Source: Pezicula radicicola | Taxonomy: Eukaryota; Ascomycota; Leotiomycetes; Helotiales; Dermateaceae | NCBI GenBank assembly: GCA_003008705.1 | Contig: PDUO01000024.1 | Location: 251,120 to 315,119, forward strand | Direction of reading: 5' to 3' | DNA length: 64,000 nucleotides | Part shown: piece after piece, positions 1-13,730 of the stretch | Numbering within the stretch: position 1 is the stretch's first letter | Layout of the letters: the number at the start of each line of letters is the position of its first letter | Notes under the pieces: generated by a model | What the model was told of the DNA's origin: nothing | Databases searched by the model: none | The model's input: only the letters and a program-made list of their open reading frames with translations | Made by a program: the position numbers and the translations under genes

Positions 1-3000
1 TATATTAAAGTAAATACTAATAGTATATAAGGAATATAAGTTATTATTCTAGAAAGGGTCTAGGAATAAGATACTTCTAGAGTACTAGCTATAGGACTAT
101 AAGATATCTATTAAGCTAGGAAAGAGTCTAATATTTAGATCTATTTATTAACTCTTAGAGAAGGAGTTAAATAGTCTTAAGATATATATTAATAAAAACC
201 TAGAGAAAGGATATATATAATTATTTATATTACTAGTAATAAGTCTAATCTTATATATACCTAAACTAGATAGATTACTATATCTATATATAAACTACTA
301 ATAACTTAATAATATTACTATTAAGAATAAATACCTACTACCCTTAATTAATAAATTATATAATAGAATATAAGATATTAAGATCTTTATAACTCTAGAT
401 ATATAAGAAGTATATAATATTATCTAAATAAAGGAAGATAATAAATAGAAAATAATATTTAGAATATATTATAGTCTATTTAAATATCTAATTATACTAT
501 TTAGATTAATAAATACTCTAGTATTATACTAAAGGATAATTAATAAATAATTATATAAATATCTTAATATCTTTATAATTATTTATTTAGATAATATACT
601 TATCTTTTCTAAGATAGAGAATAAGTATATAAAGTATATTAAGAAAGTACTAGAGAAGCTTAAGAGAGTAAAGCTTCTTATTAAACTAGAGAAATATAAG
701 TTCTATAAAATAGAACTTAAGTTTCTAGGATTTATTATAGGGATTAATAGAATTAAGATAAATATAATCAAGGTTAATATAGTACTTACCTAGCTAGAAT
801 CTAAGATAGTTAAAGAGGTATAAGTCTTTTTAAGATTTATAAACTTTTACTAAAGATTTATTAAAGACTACTTAAAAGTTACTTAATTACTTATAGAACT
901 TATAAAGAAGGAATAGAAATTTAAATAAAATCTAAAGACTTAGAAAGTCTTTAATATATTTAAATAATAGTTTATAATTATACTAATATTAGTTATCTTT
1001 AACCTAGAATAATAAATTATTCTAGAAATAAATATATTAGATTTTACTATAGGAGTCTACTTAGGATAACTTAATAAAGATAAGAAATTAAGACTAGTTA
1101 TATATTACTCTTAGAAAATAATATCTATAGAACTAAATTATAATATATATAATAAAGAACTATTAACTATTATAATTACTTTTAAATAATAAAGAGTCTA
1201 TTTAGAAGAGTTTAATTATCTAGTCTAGATATAAATAAACTATAAGAATCTTATATTCTTTATAATAATAAAGATCCTTAACTAAAGATAAATTAAATAG
1301 TTAGAGAAATTATTAGTATATAACTTTACTATCTCTTATAGAAAAGGATCTAAGAATACTTAAGTAGATACTCTAAATTAAAGATAGGATTATATAGGAA
1401 AATCAATAGAGAGACTAAAAGTAATACTTAAATAAAATAAAGAAAACTTAGAATATAATTATAAACTTCTAATTATAATATCTATAATTAAAAATAAGGA
1501 ATTAAAGAATAAGATTAAATAAGTATATAAAATAGATAAATATACCTCTAGGATTATAAAAGAACTAATAGTAAAGTTCCTAGTAAATTAAATAAGACTA
1601 TTAAGATTTAAAGAATTAGTCTATATACTAGTAAAACTATAAGAGGAATTTATATAAGAATAATACTTACTATTAGTCTATAGATACCTAGGAATTAATA
1701 AAACCCTTAATTAAATTATAAGAGATTACTACTTCCTAGGAGTAAGGAAACTAATAAAGTAAGTAGTTATAAAGTATAACTTATATAATAAGAGTAAGAC
1801 TAGTAGATACTTACTATATAGACTATTATAACTACTACTAGTCTTAGAAAGAGTATAGGGCTTAATTATATTTAACTTTATTATTAAGTTATTACTTTTT
1901 AAAGAACTAATAATAAAGATTATTTATAACTCTATTTAGATAGTTATAAATAGATTAACTAAGTATAGATACTTTATACTATATAAGGAAAGTAGTAATA
2001 CTAAGAAACTAATATATATATTTATAAAAGTTATTATAAGTTAATATAGATTACTAGAAGAAATTATATTAAATAGAGATAAACTCTTTATATTAAAATT
2101 CTAGATATTACTTATAGTATAGTTAGAAGTAAATTATAAGCTCTCTATAGTATTTTATTTATAGATAGATAGATAAATAGAATATTTAAACTAGATACTA
2201 GAATAATACTTATATAGTTATATTAATTAGTAGTAAGATAATTAGATAGAACTACTACTACTAGTATANTTTATATATAATAGTACTAAGAGTAAGTTTA
2301 TTAGTATATCCTTATTCTTTATAAATTATAAATTTTAGCTAGAAGTATACTAGTAACTATAACTAGATAAAATATAGATATAATAAGTTATAGTTATAAT
2401 AAGTAATTTATAAAAGTTATACTAGTATCTAACTAAGGAAATTAAATTCTATAATCTTAGAATAATAAAATATATAAATAATAAATATAGTATAGAACCT
2501 TTATTAGAGAGAGAGAATAAAATATATCTATTATAAAAAAATATTAAAATAATATAACTAAGTATAAAACTTAACTTTAAAAAGTTAGAACTATTTAAGA
2601 TATTAGAAAAAATTAAACTAGTTAATTATTATATTAAACTATCTAAAAACTCTTAACTATATCTTATATTCTATATATTATTATTAGAACTAATAAAGAG
2701 AGATATACTAATAGTAATAGATATTAAACTCTTATCTAAAAATAATCTAGATATATATAATATAGAAAAAATATTAGATACTAGAACTAGTAAAGGAGGT
2801 TAGTAAGAATATCTTATTAAATAAAAGGGATATAATAAGATAAATAATATATAAGAATCTATAGAGAATCTTAACTATCTAATAAAGCTTATATAGTTCT
2901 ATTATTAAAACCTAGAGTTATCTAAAGAGGATCTAAAGGGTTGAAGTTTAATAAAGTAGAGGCTAAGGTAGGATCTATAAGGTTAGAAAGGAGACTATTA

Positions 3001-3060
3001 GAAGGGGGGGGTATAAGAGAGTAGAGTAGAGACTTAAGATAAAGCTTTTTAGCTTCTTAA
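1..3060 (+). mobile_element. RIP-degraded Ty3/gypsy LTR retrotransposon (pol remnant)
   Basis: The stretch is extremely AT-rich with in-frame stops throughout, yet conceptual translation on + still shows gypsy pol in order. The reverse transcriptase core reads IYLDNILIFS at 581-610, where the usual YLDD has become YLDN, as a C-to-T change on the other strand (RIP) would give. KFLGFIIG follows at 719-742. The RNase H end reads YNFTISYRKGSKN at about 1318-1356. The integrase zinc-binding region lies near 1680-1810 (LGINKT, then RDYYF) and the integrase core continues to about 2200. The element is cut by the left window edge, so gag and the 5' LTR are not visible. No intact frame remains. The right limit is approximate, and I could not pair LTRs. 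Confidence 0.85.
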
Positions 3061-4640
3061 TATTCTATCTCCTTGATAGCTTCTAGCTTATCTAATAATT
3101 TTAAACTATAATATAGTATATCTATTATATATATATAAAAGAATTCTCTTTATTTATTTAAATAAAGAAGTTTTATCTATTATTCTATAAGTTACTTAAA
3201 GAGAACCTACTATTTATACTAGGCTTCCTTTTAAGAGTTTACTAGCTTTTTCTCCTCTTACTTAAGTACTACCTAGTTACTTATTAAGGGACTATAGATA
3301 TTATATTTTATCTTTCTACTAGTAAGAATATATTTAGAATAATATAAGGAATTATATACTATAAGGTACTTTATACTATTTTCTATATAATAAGAATAAA
3401 GAGATATCTTAATACTAGAAGTCTTAATATACTTATATAATTTTAATTAGTTATTAGTTTTCTTTAATTATAAAAGGGTTATAATAGAAAGAAGAATAGA
3501 ATTATAATCTATTAATAAAGTCCTATAGCTACTAGTTAAGTATAGGGATATACTAGTTAAATAGAAGATAGTATTATAAATATAGTAAGACTCTTAGTCT
3601 AAGGCTTAGTTATAGACTCTAAGGGGCTTAGTATAAAGAACTAAGTAGTATATAAGGTAAGGAGATTATATAATAAGTATTATATAATAAGGACTAGTAG
3701 ATTAGTTAGATTAGTTAGATTAACTATAGAAAGTATTAATCTAAGGGATCTTAATAATCTATACTTATAAAGGTTTTATATAAGTAGATAGTTATTCTCT
3801 CTTAGATAAGAGCTTTATACTTAACTTAAATATAGTATCTTAATCTATACTTAGTAATTAGTAATCTTATTACTTCTTAACTTAGTAATAGTATTCTTAT
3901 CTTATTATTTAAATCTAATATTACCCTTTTCAACTAATACTAGACTAGAGGATTACCCTATATTATAATATACCCTTCTTTATTATTATCTAGTATATAA
4001 TAGTAATTAAGAAGACTATAAGTAAAGTCTAAAAGTTCTAAATAGAAAAATAAGTAATAAATATACTAAATATATATAATAAACTATAAATAACTACTAT
4101 TTATAATCTATTACTAAATTTATTTATTATAGTTTAAAGAGAAGAGAATATAAATTAAACTAGAAGCTAAAAAGAGCTATATATATTACTTACTATTAAA
4201 GGAGAAATATATATACTCTAGTTACTATATAGACTAATACTATTCTATTTAATAATAGTAAAACTATATTATTAACTAGAAGAACTCTAGGATACCTTTA
4301 AAGAAATACCTCTAAATAATAGAAATACCTTAGATAAAATACCTTTAATTAATAAAAATACCTTAAACTAAAATATATAAAAGAAAATACCTCTAGTAGA
4401 AATAACTTAAATAGAAATAACTTAAATAAAATTATATAAAATAAAATTACCCTAATAGTATAACTAAATAACCTAGACTTATTTAATTTATCTAGTAAGG
4501 GAAATTAAAAATAACTATTATAATAAGACTATAGTTACTTATAGAAGTATCTATTATTAATAACTATAATAAATATTTCTATATTTATTTAAAATAATAA
4601 TAATTTATAAGAGTTATAATTTATTATATTATAGAAGAAA
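3060..4640. repeat. AT-saturated RIP-mutated repeat, identity unresolved
   Basis: This stretch lies between the gypsy and copia remnants and has the same composition: almost no CpG, TpA in large excess, no open frame. It could hold the gypsy 3' LTR and the upstream gag/integrase part of the copia element, but I could not recognise conserved blocks. Confidence 0.5.
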
Positions 4641-6250
4641 GAGATTACTAGACTTTTAGAAAAGAGAGTCTTTAAAATTATTAAATAAAAGAATATTCTT
4701 TTAGATATATATCTTTTTAACTTTTATTTTATTAATAAAGTTAAGTATCTAGGTACTCTTTAAGTATTTAAGAAATTATACTTAGTTATTTAAATATATA
4801 ATAATATAGATAAATAGTCTATTTTAATAGAATTACTAATAATATAATAGATTAACTAATAGATACTTTTATACCTTATAGCTCTTCTAGAGAATAAATA
4901 TANCTATTTATACTTATATAATATNTTATAAACTTATATATAAGTAATAACTATACTAGTTTATAAGTTCTATATATATCTACTACTAGAGTTATAAATT
5001 AAACTTAGAATTACTAAGGATTATATTTTAAAAGTTATAAGACTATTATATAGAGTTCTAGAAGTTAGAAACTACTAGTATAGAATATATTACTCTTACT
5101 ATATTACTAAAATAGATATAGAATAGTTCTTATATAATCTATATCTACTCTATAATACCTCTATATTACTAGTTAGGATTATTAACTTATAAACTAATAA
5201 TATATTATTTCTAAGAGATAGAGAGTTTATTATACTAAAGGAAGAAGAACTTTATAAAGCTAAGTTTCTAGTTAAGAAATATAAAGAACTAACCCTAGAT
5301 AACCCTCTTAAGTTTAATAATAGAACTATTTATATAGTACTAGATAGAATTACCCTTATATAGTAATAGTAGTACTAGAACCTTAGTATTATTAAAGTTA
5401 TTAAAGTTATTATATTAATAAGTTTAAGAGGTATAATATATTAGACCCTAATATCTAAAGATTAATATATAGTCTAAAGAGTCTATAGAGTCTATATTAC
5501 CTCTATATATTAGCTAGAAGCTACTTTTAACTTATTATTTACTACCTAGGTATTTAACTCTAAGGAAACTAATATAAAAACTCTAAACTAATATCTATAA
5601 TAGTAGATTAATAACTTAACTAGAGGTTTTAAATTTATAAAACTTAATTTAAAATCTTTATAATTAATTACTTTTATAAATACTTTCTTTATAAACCTAG
5701 TAAACCTATTATTATAAATTAGATATATTATTATACTTATAAATACTACTAGTAAAGTAAATATCCTCTACTAGTTATTAACTAAGTATAAGAGAGTTAT
5801 AAGAAGTATTCTAGTAATAGAGTTATATAAACTAGTATATAGGTTTAATATTATAGTTACTATTAAGTTAACCCTTAATAAAGTACTATTAATAGTAATC
5901 TTATTAATTATATATATAAACTCTAGATTACTCTATAACTATCTAATTAAACTTAGTATTATATAAGAGAAATATTTAATAATTAATATTATATATCTAT
6001 ACTAGATATATAAGAGAAGAGAGATAATAGAGATTAAATAGATTATTAATAAAACTAACTCTATTAATACTATAATAAAGAGTAAGACTTATAATACCCT
6101 CTAATACTTTATTAATATAAACTAAGTAAACTTAGAAGAGATTAAATAAATTAAATAAAGTAATAAGAATAAAGATATAGAGAAGGAATAGAAGAAGGAT
6201 TAATAGGTAAGGATATAGAATAGAGAGTAAACTAGTAAACTAATATTAAT
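4640..6250 (+). mobile_element. RIP-degraded Ty1/copia retrotransposon (RT and RNase H remnant)
   Basis: Translation on +, ignoring stops, recovers the fungal copia reverse transcriptase. There is a tract matching the conserved 'pLYGvPEAGNHWyrTY' region near 5030-5090. The RNase H domain lies at about 5740-6160, with blocks corresponding to 'kRVtRSvLAsELY', 'TDSksLYdclvKL' and 'EKrLmiDvm.LRq.YerREI'. Each is degraded mainly by C/G-to-T/A transitions. The downstream LTR may extend into 6250-6720, where composition returns to normal, but I could not define its ends. No functional product is possible. Confidence 0.8.
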
Positions 6251-8174
6251 ACTAGTTTTAATTTATAATTAAATATAATCTACTAGATTAATAATTTTAA
6301 AGTTAATCTAGTATTATAATATTAATATCTAGTATTTTATTTATTAGTTATTTTATATATTAAACTATATTACCCTAGCTAATTAGAAGCTAGCGGCCTA
6401 TACTAAACTAAGCCTATTCGGGATTAGCCTAATAGTTAGTTTTAACTATAAGAACTACTCTCTTAGTTATTAGATATTAGTAACTAATCGAATCTAACGT
6501 TAATAGACCTATATACGTCTAAACTAAGTGAGAACCACTAGTAGAACACAGTGGGTTAGTTGACAAGGATCGATAACCCTATATACTGGTATAAGTGATT
6601 ATACCGACAGATACTTAAGCAAGAAGTATAATCTTAAACATATCTAGATGTATAATCATCAATAACTCTATACTAGTCTACATCTTCTTCCTAATCAAAC
6701 CTCAATTCTACTCAAAGATAACTATTGCTATTTCAAATCTCGTTGTCATACACATGTTATATTTTCTCGCATTTACCATCAAAAATGATAAATAAGTGTC
6801 TAGCGCAAGCCAAACTAGAGGACACAAAAAAGAACGAGTCTTCCTTCCTGATAGTATTACACTTTGAAATATTTGTACAGAAACTCATGCTCCCATATCC
6901 CTTGTGTCCATTCTGTCCCAGAGGTTGTACATTAACTTTAGCCAATTTATTTTGAGTGACTGTAAAACTGTGAGCGACTGTAAGACTTTGAGCGACTGCA
7001 AGACTGTGAGCGACTATAAAACTATGAGCGACTATAAAACTATAAGTTCAGAAACTCACCCTCTCTTTCCCAACACCAGCATTTTCCATCCCCCTTTTTT
7101 TTTCACTCGTCTACCTCCCCCATTATTGAAGTTGTCTCTTTTTGTTCTGGTTCGCCTTGTTGATTTGTCCTTCTCCTCCTTCGTCTACTTCCTTATGTTT
7201 TTTCAGGCGGTTTGGGGGACATCGATAGACTTTCGGCCATTCATAGTGAGTTTCTTACTAGGGTTGGTGGTAGTGGTGGTGGTGATGGTGTCCTCAAATG
7301 GGAGTAGCACTAATCGTAGCAACACCACCTGATCTCGTTCGCACCATGCTTGTGAGAGGAACTCCTCCTAGCTCCAGAGCGAGAACAATAATCTAAATTA
7401 ATTATTCCTTACAACAAACTATTGTTTAACGAAGTCCCTAGACAAAACGACCCAATCACTCAAGGGACAACAAACATTATACACATAGCATTATCCCCCC
7501 TAACAATGATCTTGTCCAAGAATCAAAAAGGGTAAGCGAACTCACAAAGACACTACTAACTTAGAAAACAACAGTGACATATAGTTGGAGTATAATGAAT
7601 GACAAAGAATGCTTGTAATAAAAAAATATTCCCACAGAAACAAAGAAAGCTTTTCTACGCATGGATTTAGTTCGTTGAGGCAAAGTCGATGAAAATACTG
7701 TGTGGCCAGGCACATGGATCACTTAATTCATAACTCCATTCCCGGATTCATGAACTTCAATAAAATAGCTTAGTTTTGGAGTAGCTTACTTAAATTATGT
7801 TAACATACTTGCCTTGAGTAACTAATTTGGCTTAAGTAATTCAGCATGATTCTGTAATGAATTCATGGAATCTAGCGATTCAGGAACTCGTCGGCAAAGC
7901 ACCTTACCTTCTACTGCAGAATCACTAAAGCTTGCAAAAGAAACACGATTCTTGAACGTTGAAACTTGGTAAAATGAAGCAGTTACTGTTCAAAAAGCTG
8001 GAGTTATACACTTCAAACAGCCTTCTCAAAACAGCAATCAGTTCATTGACCACAATTTACTTCTGTATTCCCAAGCAACCAATGCCGGGAAAGAACTGAC
8101 AATGAATGCACCTTAATCACCCAATTCATCCTGTCCCTAAAACCTGCACTACAGAGCACGGATAAGCTGCCTTG
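6250..8174. other. Transition from RIP block to normal sequence; no supported gene
   Basis: AT-rich decay ends at about 6380-6520, where CG dinucleotides reappear, and ordinary intergenic DNA follows to the kinase stop codon. A 142-codon + frame at 6904-7332 contains a repeated six-residue block and hydrophobic low-complexity sequence. It resembles no family I know, and I do not call it a gene. Confidence 0.5.
6953..7042 (+). repeat. 18-bp tandem repeat, five copies
   Basis: Five head-to-tail copies of an 18-bp unit, consensus tgagcgactgtaagactg, at 6953, 6971, 6989, 7007 and 7025. The last two copies carry extra C/G-to-T/A changes. The unit is a multiple of three, so it reads as a six-residue peptide repeat, but no coding gene is supported here. 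Confidence 0.9.
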
Positions 8175-11100
8175 TTACTGCATGCTCAGCGCAGCACGAT
8201 GCCAGACCTTCCTTCTCTTGTAAGAGCCTGCAGCAAAATCGCCACAACGTCCAATACTCTTCTCAACACGAACTCTGCGATAGGTGTAACCCAGAAAAGC
8301 ATTCTTCTTGCGTATTTCCATAGCCTTCCCTGCAGTCTCTTTGTCTCTGAGTAGGCGATCCCTCGGGCGCTTCTTCTCTTTTTTGCCGTAGTGCTTTACA
8401 AAACGCTTCAAGTATTCTTTTTCCTCTTCATTCATGGCAAATTTATCAATTTCCTTCTCAACTTTCTTTAATCTAGCAGAATCATAAGGTCTCTCAATAA
8501 AACTTGTTGCCAAGATCTTGATCTCGCGGTTGAAAGCCCTCAAACAATTCTCGATCTCGTTGACATCCGGTTCCTTATCTGGCACAGACGGGGAAAAATC
8601 AGAGATTGACTCCTCTTCATCGAAGTAATGGGTATCCTCTTTCGTTTTGATGTTTGGGACAAATGGTGGTCGCAGTTCATGCAGATGAGCCCAATCAACC
8701 CCACGGAACCACTTATGAGCCTTGATATCTCGAGCATCATTGGCGTAGACGAAGCGGCCAGCATAGTCTCTGCAAGGACCAGAAATTTGAAATGAAGAAT
8801 CATGAGTATATTCTGGGCAGCAGAGACGTTCCTCTTTTTCCACTAGAATTCTTCTCATCAAGTCTTTGCAATGGTTACTGACCACAGGTCTATTCGGGAT
8901 TCTAAAGGTTTCTTGGTGATTCTAGAGAGATTTTAGCAATGTAAAAAAAATAGATAGGCGCTGGAGTGGCATCCATTTCTCCCATTTTGTTGATCACTTG
9001 GTGAGTCGAGAAAGATATACAAAGGGAATAAAGAAAATGATAGTGACGTACCACGATGTTCAACTTGGTCTGCTGTCGTCCGCCTTCTTCAGCAAGAAAT
9101 GGGGTGTGGCCATAAAGGCACTATTTAAACCAGTTACATTTATTTGTGTCAAGTAGAAGTGGTATAAATACCTCGTAAAGAATAATAGCAACGCTCCACC
9201 AGTCGCAGCGAGCATCGTAGGCGTCCCCCCGAACAACCTCAGGTGCCATATACTGGCTTGTACCTACGACGGAACGTGCAACTGCGCGGTTTCCATGGCG
9301 ATTGCGCCAGTTGAGAATACCTTTGGTCTCTTCGATACTTGAGGATTTGAACCCGTGCCTGTTTTGGCCAGTCATCGTGTTTTGAGCCGTCTTCATAGCG
9401 TCGGCGATTTTCTGACCTTCCTTTCTATCGAGAGAGTCACCTTCGACAGTGATACCAAGCTTATTGAGAAGCGACTGTCTGTGATTGTTGTAGTAAGCTT
9501 GGTCATGGGACCAATGGCCGTCGAAAGCCAAGCCGAAGTCAGATATCTTCAGATGTCCTGAGGCAGTGATTAGAAAATTGTCTGGCTTTACATCCCGGTG
9601 AATCCACTGGAGGGAGTGCGCTTCCTCAATGCAGAGAATCATCTCTGCAATATAAAACTTTGTGTCATGCTCGTTGAGCACGTTATCGCGAATGAGAAGA
9701 CCAAGAAAATCTCCGCCCGGCATGTAATCCATTACAAGATAAAGATTGTTGATATCCTGAAAGCTTGCTATCAGTGGCACAACCCTGTGTTTGTTAGCAG
9801 TCTGAGCCATTCCGGTAAAATGGATGGTTGATGGCTACTTACCACTTGGAATTCTCAGCAGCGACTAGAAAATCGCGTTCCGCACGGAGATGGGCTTCTT
9901 GACTATTGCGAAGCATATCGGACTTCCTAATGACCTTCATAGCGTATACCTCCTTGGTCTTTTGGGGATCTTGGCAAGCACTGTATCTCTTAGCTTCCAG
10001 AATTGAGATTAGCGAATCATTTACCTACTCGTTTCCCGGCTTTTCTCGAACAAGATGGACTACGCCGAAACTACCCTTTCCGAGAATCTTGACGGACTCA
10101 TACATGGAAGCAGGCTGATATTTCCCCTTCAATGCATTGGCACCACGTATTTTCATGACTCTGAGCTCTCGGAGATGATCTGTCTCTCTTGTGGCCCAGT
10201 CTTGTCTTCTTCTTTCCATTTCAGCAAGATCGTCCCCGTTTTCATAAAGTTGACATTCAAGTTTTCGTCGACGTACAGAACGTGGTGTTACTTGGCCACA
10301 AGTGAGACTATTGTAGTAGCATTCGAGAAACGATTTGGTTGCTGCAGCCTTTTCAACGGTGATGTAAGCTAGTAGTAGTTAATTTTATTGTTCCTGTGTA
10401 GAATAATTACACCTCTGGGAAAGTTCAACCCACTAGGAACAAGCACAGGCGCTGGCTGGGCCTCCACTTCAGCAATTGGAGTCAAAAGGAGATAGCCTCC
10501 TTCAACAGAACCTCTCTCGGCGGCTAGCTGCTTGGGGGGCGTTGTGATCTTTTTATTTTCTGATGAACGCGGCGATCGATTTTTCGTTTTGTTGGATAAC
10601 TTGGATTCGAGAGATGTTTTCCCTGTAGATTGGCTTGGTCTCGGTTCGCCCGATGACTTACCAGACTTACCGCTGTTCGTACTTGAATCTCCAGCACTTG
10701 TTGAAGGCGGGGATGGAACCTGTGCAATCTCATGAACGGCCACGTCATTGGATATGATGCTTGGCCGCCTCTTGAACTTGGTACGATGGACTACGGTAGG
10801 TTCCATGGCCGGGGGCAATCTGAAATAAGACAGAGAGATCTTCTTGGAAAGACCAGGCGCGCCCTGGATGGGCGAGTGGATTGTGGTTTTTGGTGACAAT
10901 GGTGGTGTTGGGACATTTGGAGACAATGGAGGCGTGGAAGGAGGTGGCTCGGCTTGAGACGTGCTCGATGCTAAACCATAAACTGTCAATGAGAATACAT
11001 GTTAAAAAACAAGCTTCAAACACACGACTGCTACAACGAGATCGAAGATGAAGAACATACTGCTATTCGTCAGAATTCGTAGCATGGACAAAGTCCTTGA

Positions 11101-11334
11101 CCGTAGGCGAGAAATCTTCGATGGCCGAAGTGGTTCTTGGGGCTCTTCAATCCCAATCCATGCAGGCGTGGGTTGAGGCATCATTATGAATTCTAGACTT
11201 GGTGAACCAGTGGCCATTTTCGTAAAGAATCCGCCTGGCTTCGTGGAGTTGCCCAGATCTGCCCTGTCGTCCATGGGCTGTCGTTGCTCGGTGACTTTAT
11301 TGCTTGTCGGCTGCGACGATTTGAGCTGATGCAT
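8175..11334 (-). CDS. AGC/NDR-family serine/threonine protein kinase
   Basis: Seven predicted exons on the minus strand: 11334-11061, 10982-10413, 10368-10029, 9980-9843, 9784-9172, 9120-9052 and 8921-8175. They join in frame to 916 residues. The N-terminal third is Pro/Ser-rich and probably disordered. The catalytic domain has the glycine loop GKGSFG (378-383), ATP lysine K410 (YAMKV), HRD as IHRDVKPDN (502-510), DFG (523-525) and APE (621-623). The DFG-APE segment carries an insertion of roughly 90 residues beginning DGHWSHDQAYYNNH, a hallmark of NDR/LATS kinases. The C-terminal tail after the kinase domain is charged, with K/E-rich helices. The general role of such kinases is in morphogenesis or mitotic exit; the specific substrate is unknown. 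It is not obviously COT1/Cbk1 or Dbf2. The start is the first Met in the open frame, so a longer N-terminus is possible. Confidence 0.88.
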
Positions 11335-11924
11335 CTTTGCGAGCCCCCAGAATGCTTGACAACTGATACTGCAACGGTTGGAAATGATATTCAGCGATTG
11401 ATAGTGTTGATGATACTTAATGTGATGAAGTGTAAAGGAGTTGGGAGTAACGAAGAACGATTTGGTGTTCGCCTAGGTCAACGATGGTATGTACGAATGA
11501 AAATGGAAGGGACGATGTTGACTTGGACGGACGAGCATCACATTATTGTAAGCACACGCGTTAAGAAATATTTTGTATTGACTGACACCTAACGAGAAAG
11601 AAGTCCTATCCGAGGACCAAAGAGCAATATGAACTTTTGACAATACGCCTGTAATGCTATGCAAACCTCCTCATTCCATCTCGCATTATCTGCTTCCCGT
11701 CCACTCAAGACAGTTCATCGCAGAACCGCGCAGGTCGGAGCCGTGTGCAAAACTTTACGTTTGATTACCGAGACGACAGAGATTACGAGATGTTATGAGC
11801 AGTAAAGAAAATACATGATGGTTGTGAAGGTTATACAGCGGAGAGGAGTCAAGGTATCGCAAAACATCCGTCGTATATACTCGGAGAAGCGTCCGTGACT
11901 TTCTTCCAGATGGGACCGTAGAAT
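11335..11924. other. Intergenic, kinase upstream / FKBP downstream
   Basis: About 590 bp between two minus-strand genes. It must hold the kinase promoter and the FKBP 3' end. I recognise no other element, and the open frames here are short and unsupported. Confidence 0.5.
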
Positions 11925-13730
11925 TTACTTAATCTCCAACAACTTGATGTCGAAGACCAGGGTGCTGTTCGCTGGGATACCGGGGAGGGCTTTGCTGCCG
12001 TATGCGTGGTTTGCAGGAATGGTAAGTCTTCGCTCACCACCAACTGCCATACCAGCAACACCAATGTCCCAACCCTTGATGACCTCACCCTTTCCGAGCT
12101 TGAATGAGAATGGCTTGCCGGCCTTGTTTGCTACGAACACTGAGTTAGTACTAGAATAGCAGCCTCTTTCAAAAATTGACTTACAATCGAAAACCTTGCC
12201 ATCAACAAGCTTGCCAATATATCGCATACCGACTCTGTCACCACTCTTGGCAGCAGGACCCGAGCCTAGCTTCTTGTCATCGATCTTGATGCCGTTGATG
12301 ACCTTGACGCCAAGTCCAGCTTTCTTGTTCTCCTTCTCCTTGACTGGAGTGACAATTTCCTTCTTGGTTTTGTCAGCAGATCCAGTAGGTCCCAATTCAA
12401 GGTTCTTGGCGAACTGGACCTTCTTTGCGGAGCCATCCTTGGACTCTTCCTTCTTGGTCTCCTTGGCCTCCTCTGACTTTGCAGCGATAGCTTCCCCGTT
12501 GTTCTTCTTGAGTTTCTTCAGCTGCTTCTTGCTGAGCTTTGGCTCCTCGGCAGTCTTGGCCATGATATCATCCAGAGTTGCAGGTTCCTCGAGATCGTCA
12601 GCAGAGCGCTTGTTCTTGCCCTTCTTATCTTCTTTCTTCGCATCCTTCTTGTTAGCCTTCTCAACGAGTTTTGGTGCCTCATCCTCAGACTCGATTTCGG
12701 TGATGCGGGGATCCTCAAGTCCATCGAGGTCATCGCTCTCATCATCAATCATTCCCTCGATCTCATCCTCATCAGGCGAAAGATCGTAGTCCTCATCGTC
12801 TTCATCATCGTCAGAGTCGTAGACCTCATGGTGGTGGTTGTGACCGTCATCTTGCTGAACGTAGTTACCAGTTAGGTAGACATCATGGGTACCAGATACC
12901 TTGAAGAAGACCTGCTCTCTCTCACCAATGGTGATATCGAGGGTTTGCTGGTAGTGCTGTAGAAAGGATAACGTTAGTAAGAAAATAGGAAAGCTCGATA
13001 TAATCGCTTACCTTCTCTGGGTCGAGTGTGCAGACAACGAATTCTTCGATGTCGAAGTCACTCTCGTCATCGTCACTCTCATCCTCTGAGTCCTCCTCCT
13101 CGTCATCACTGGTGGCCTTAGCCTTACCCTTCTTGTCTTTCTTAGTAGCCTTTACGGCAGCATCTTCCATCTCCTCATCAGAGTCATCTCCACCACCAAT
13201 GGATGCCATGAGCTGGGCAAGAGCAGCCTCCTTTCTCGCCTTCTTGGACTTAGCAGGGTCACTTGGTCCGCCGTTAGCCTCCTCCTCTTCAGATTCCTCA
13301 TCAGAGTCATCCTCAGCAAGAATAGCGCGCATGTACTCCTCATTCTCCTCATCTTCATCGTCCGCAGAAAGCGGTTGACGGAGGATTCTCAATGTAGCGC
13401 GGGGGGTGGTGGTGGTAGCACCTTCGTCGTGAACGGCAGTCTCGCTTGGGTCAATGGCAGCCATAGTGATACGGAGCTGCGCAATTGACAATCAGTTGAA
13501 TTCCCATTGAAGGATGACGTTGCGATGTCATGAAGTCCAAGACAGACGCCTTGCGACTCGTATGAAGAAGTTATAGAGTACTTACAGTTGCAGGGAAATC
13601 AGGGTGCGCAGGAACGAGAACCTCTCCACGAGGGACGTGGAGACCATAGAGGGCGACTGGGGTTGAGGTCAGAAGGAGTCGAAGCTATTGATCACTGCTC
13701 GAAGAGGGACTTACCAGGTTCGAGAGGCAT
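11925..13730 (-). CDS. FPR4: Nuclear FK506-binding peptidyl-prolyl isomerase (Fpr3/Fpr4 type)
   Basis: Five exons: 13730-13715, 13656-13586, 13476-13012, 12956-12185 and 12130-11925. They join in frame to 509 residues. The first exon is only 16 bp; skipping it loses the conserved start [14 protein letters not shown]. The N-terminal part is the nucleoplasmin-like fold of nucleolar FKBPs, followed by long Asp/Glu stretches and then Lys-rich blocks. The last ~110 residues are a full FKBP domain with [12 protein letters not shown] and AYG motifs. Family members isomerise proline bonds, including in histone H3 tails, and act as histone chaperones at rDNA and chromatin. It is divergent from REV1, with 567 bp between starts. 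The Fpr3/Fpr4 class is secure; the exact symbol is by analogy. Confidence 0.93.

Noticed and set aside
6904..7332. 142-codon plus-strand frame with a six-residue repeat
   Set aside because: The repeat is simply the 18-bp tandem repeat translated; the rest is low-complexity hydrophobic sequence without homology or splice support.
12196..13378. Long Ser-rich frames on + opposite the FKBP gene
   Set aside because: They are the antisense of Asp/Glu/Lys repeats in the FKBP acidic domain.
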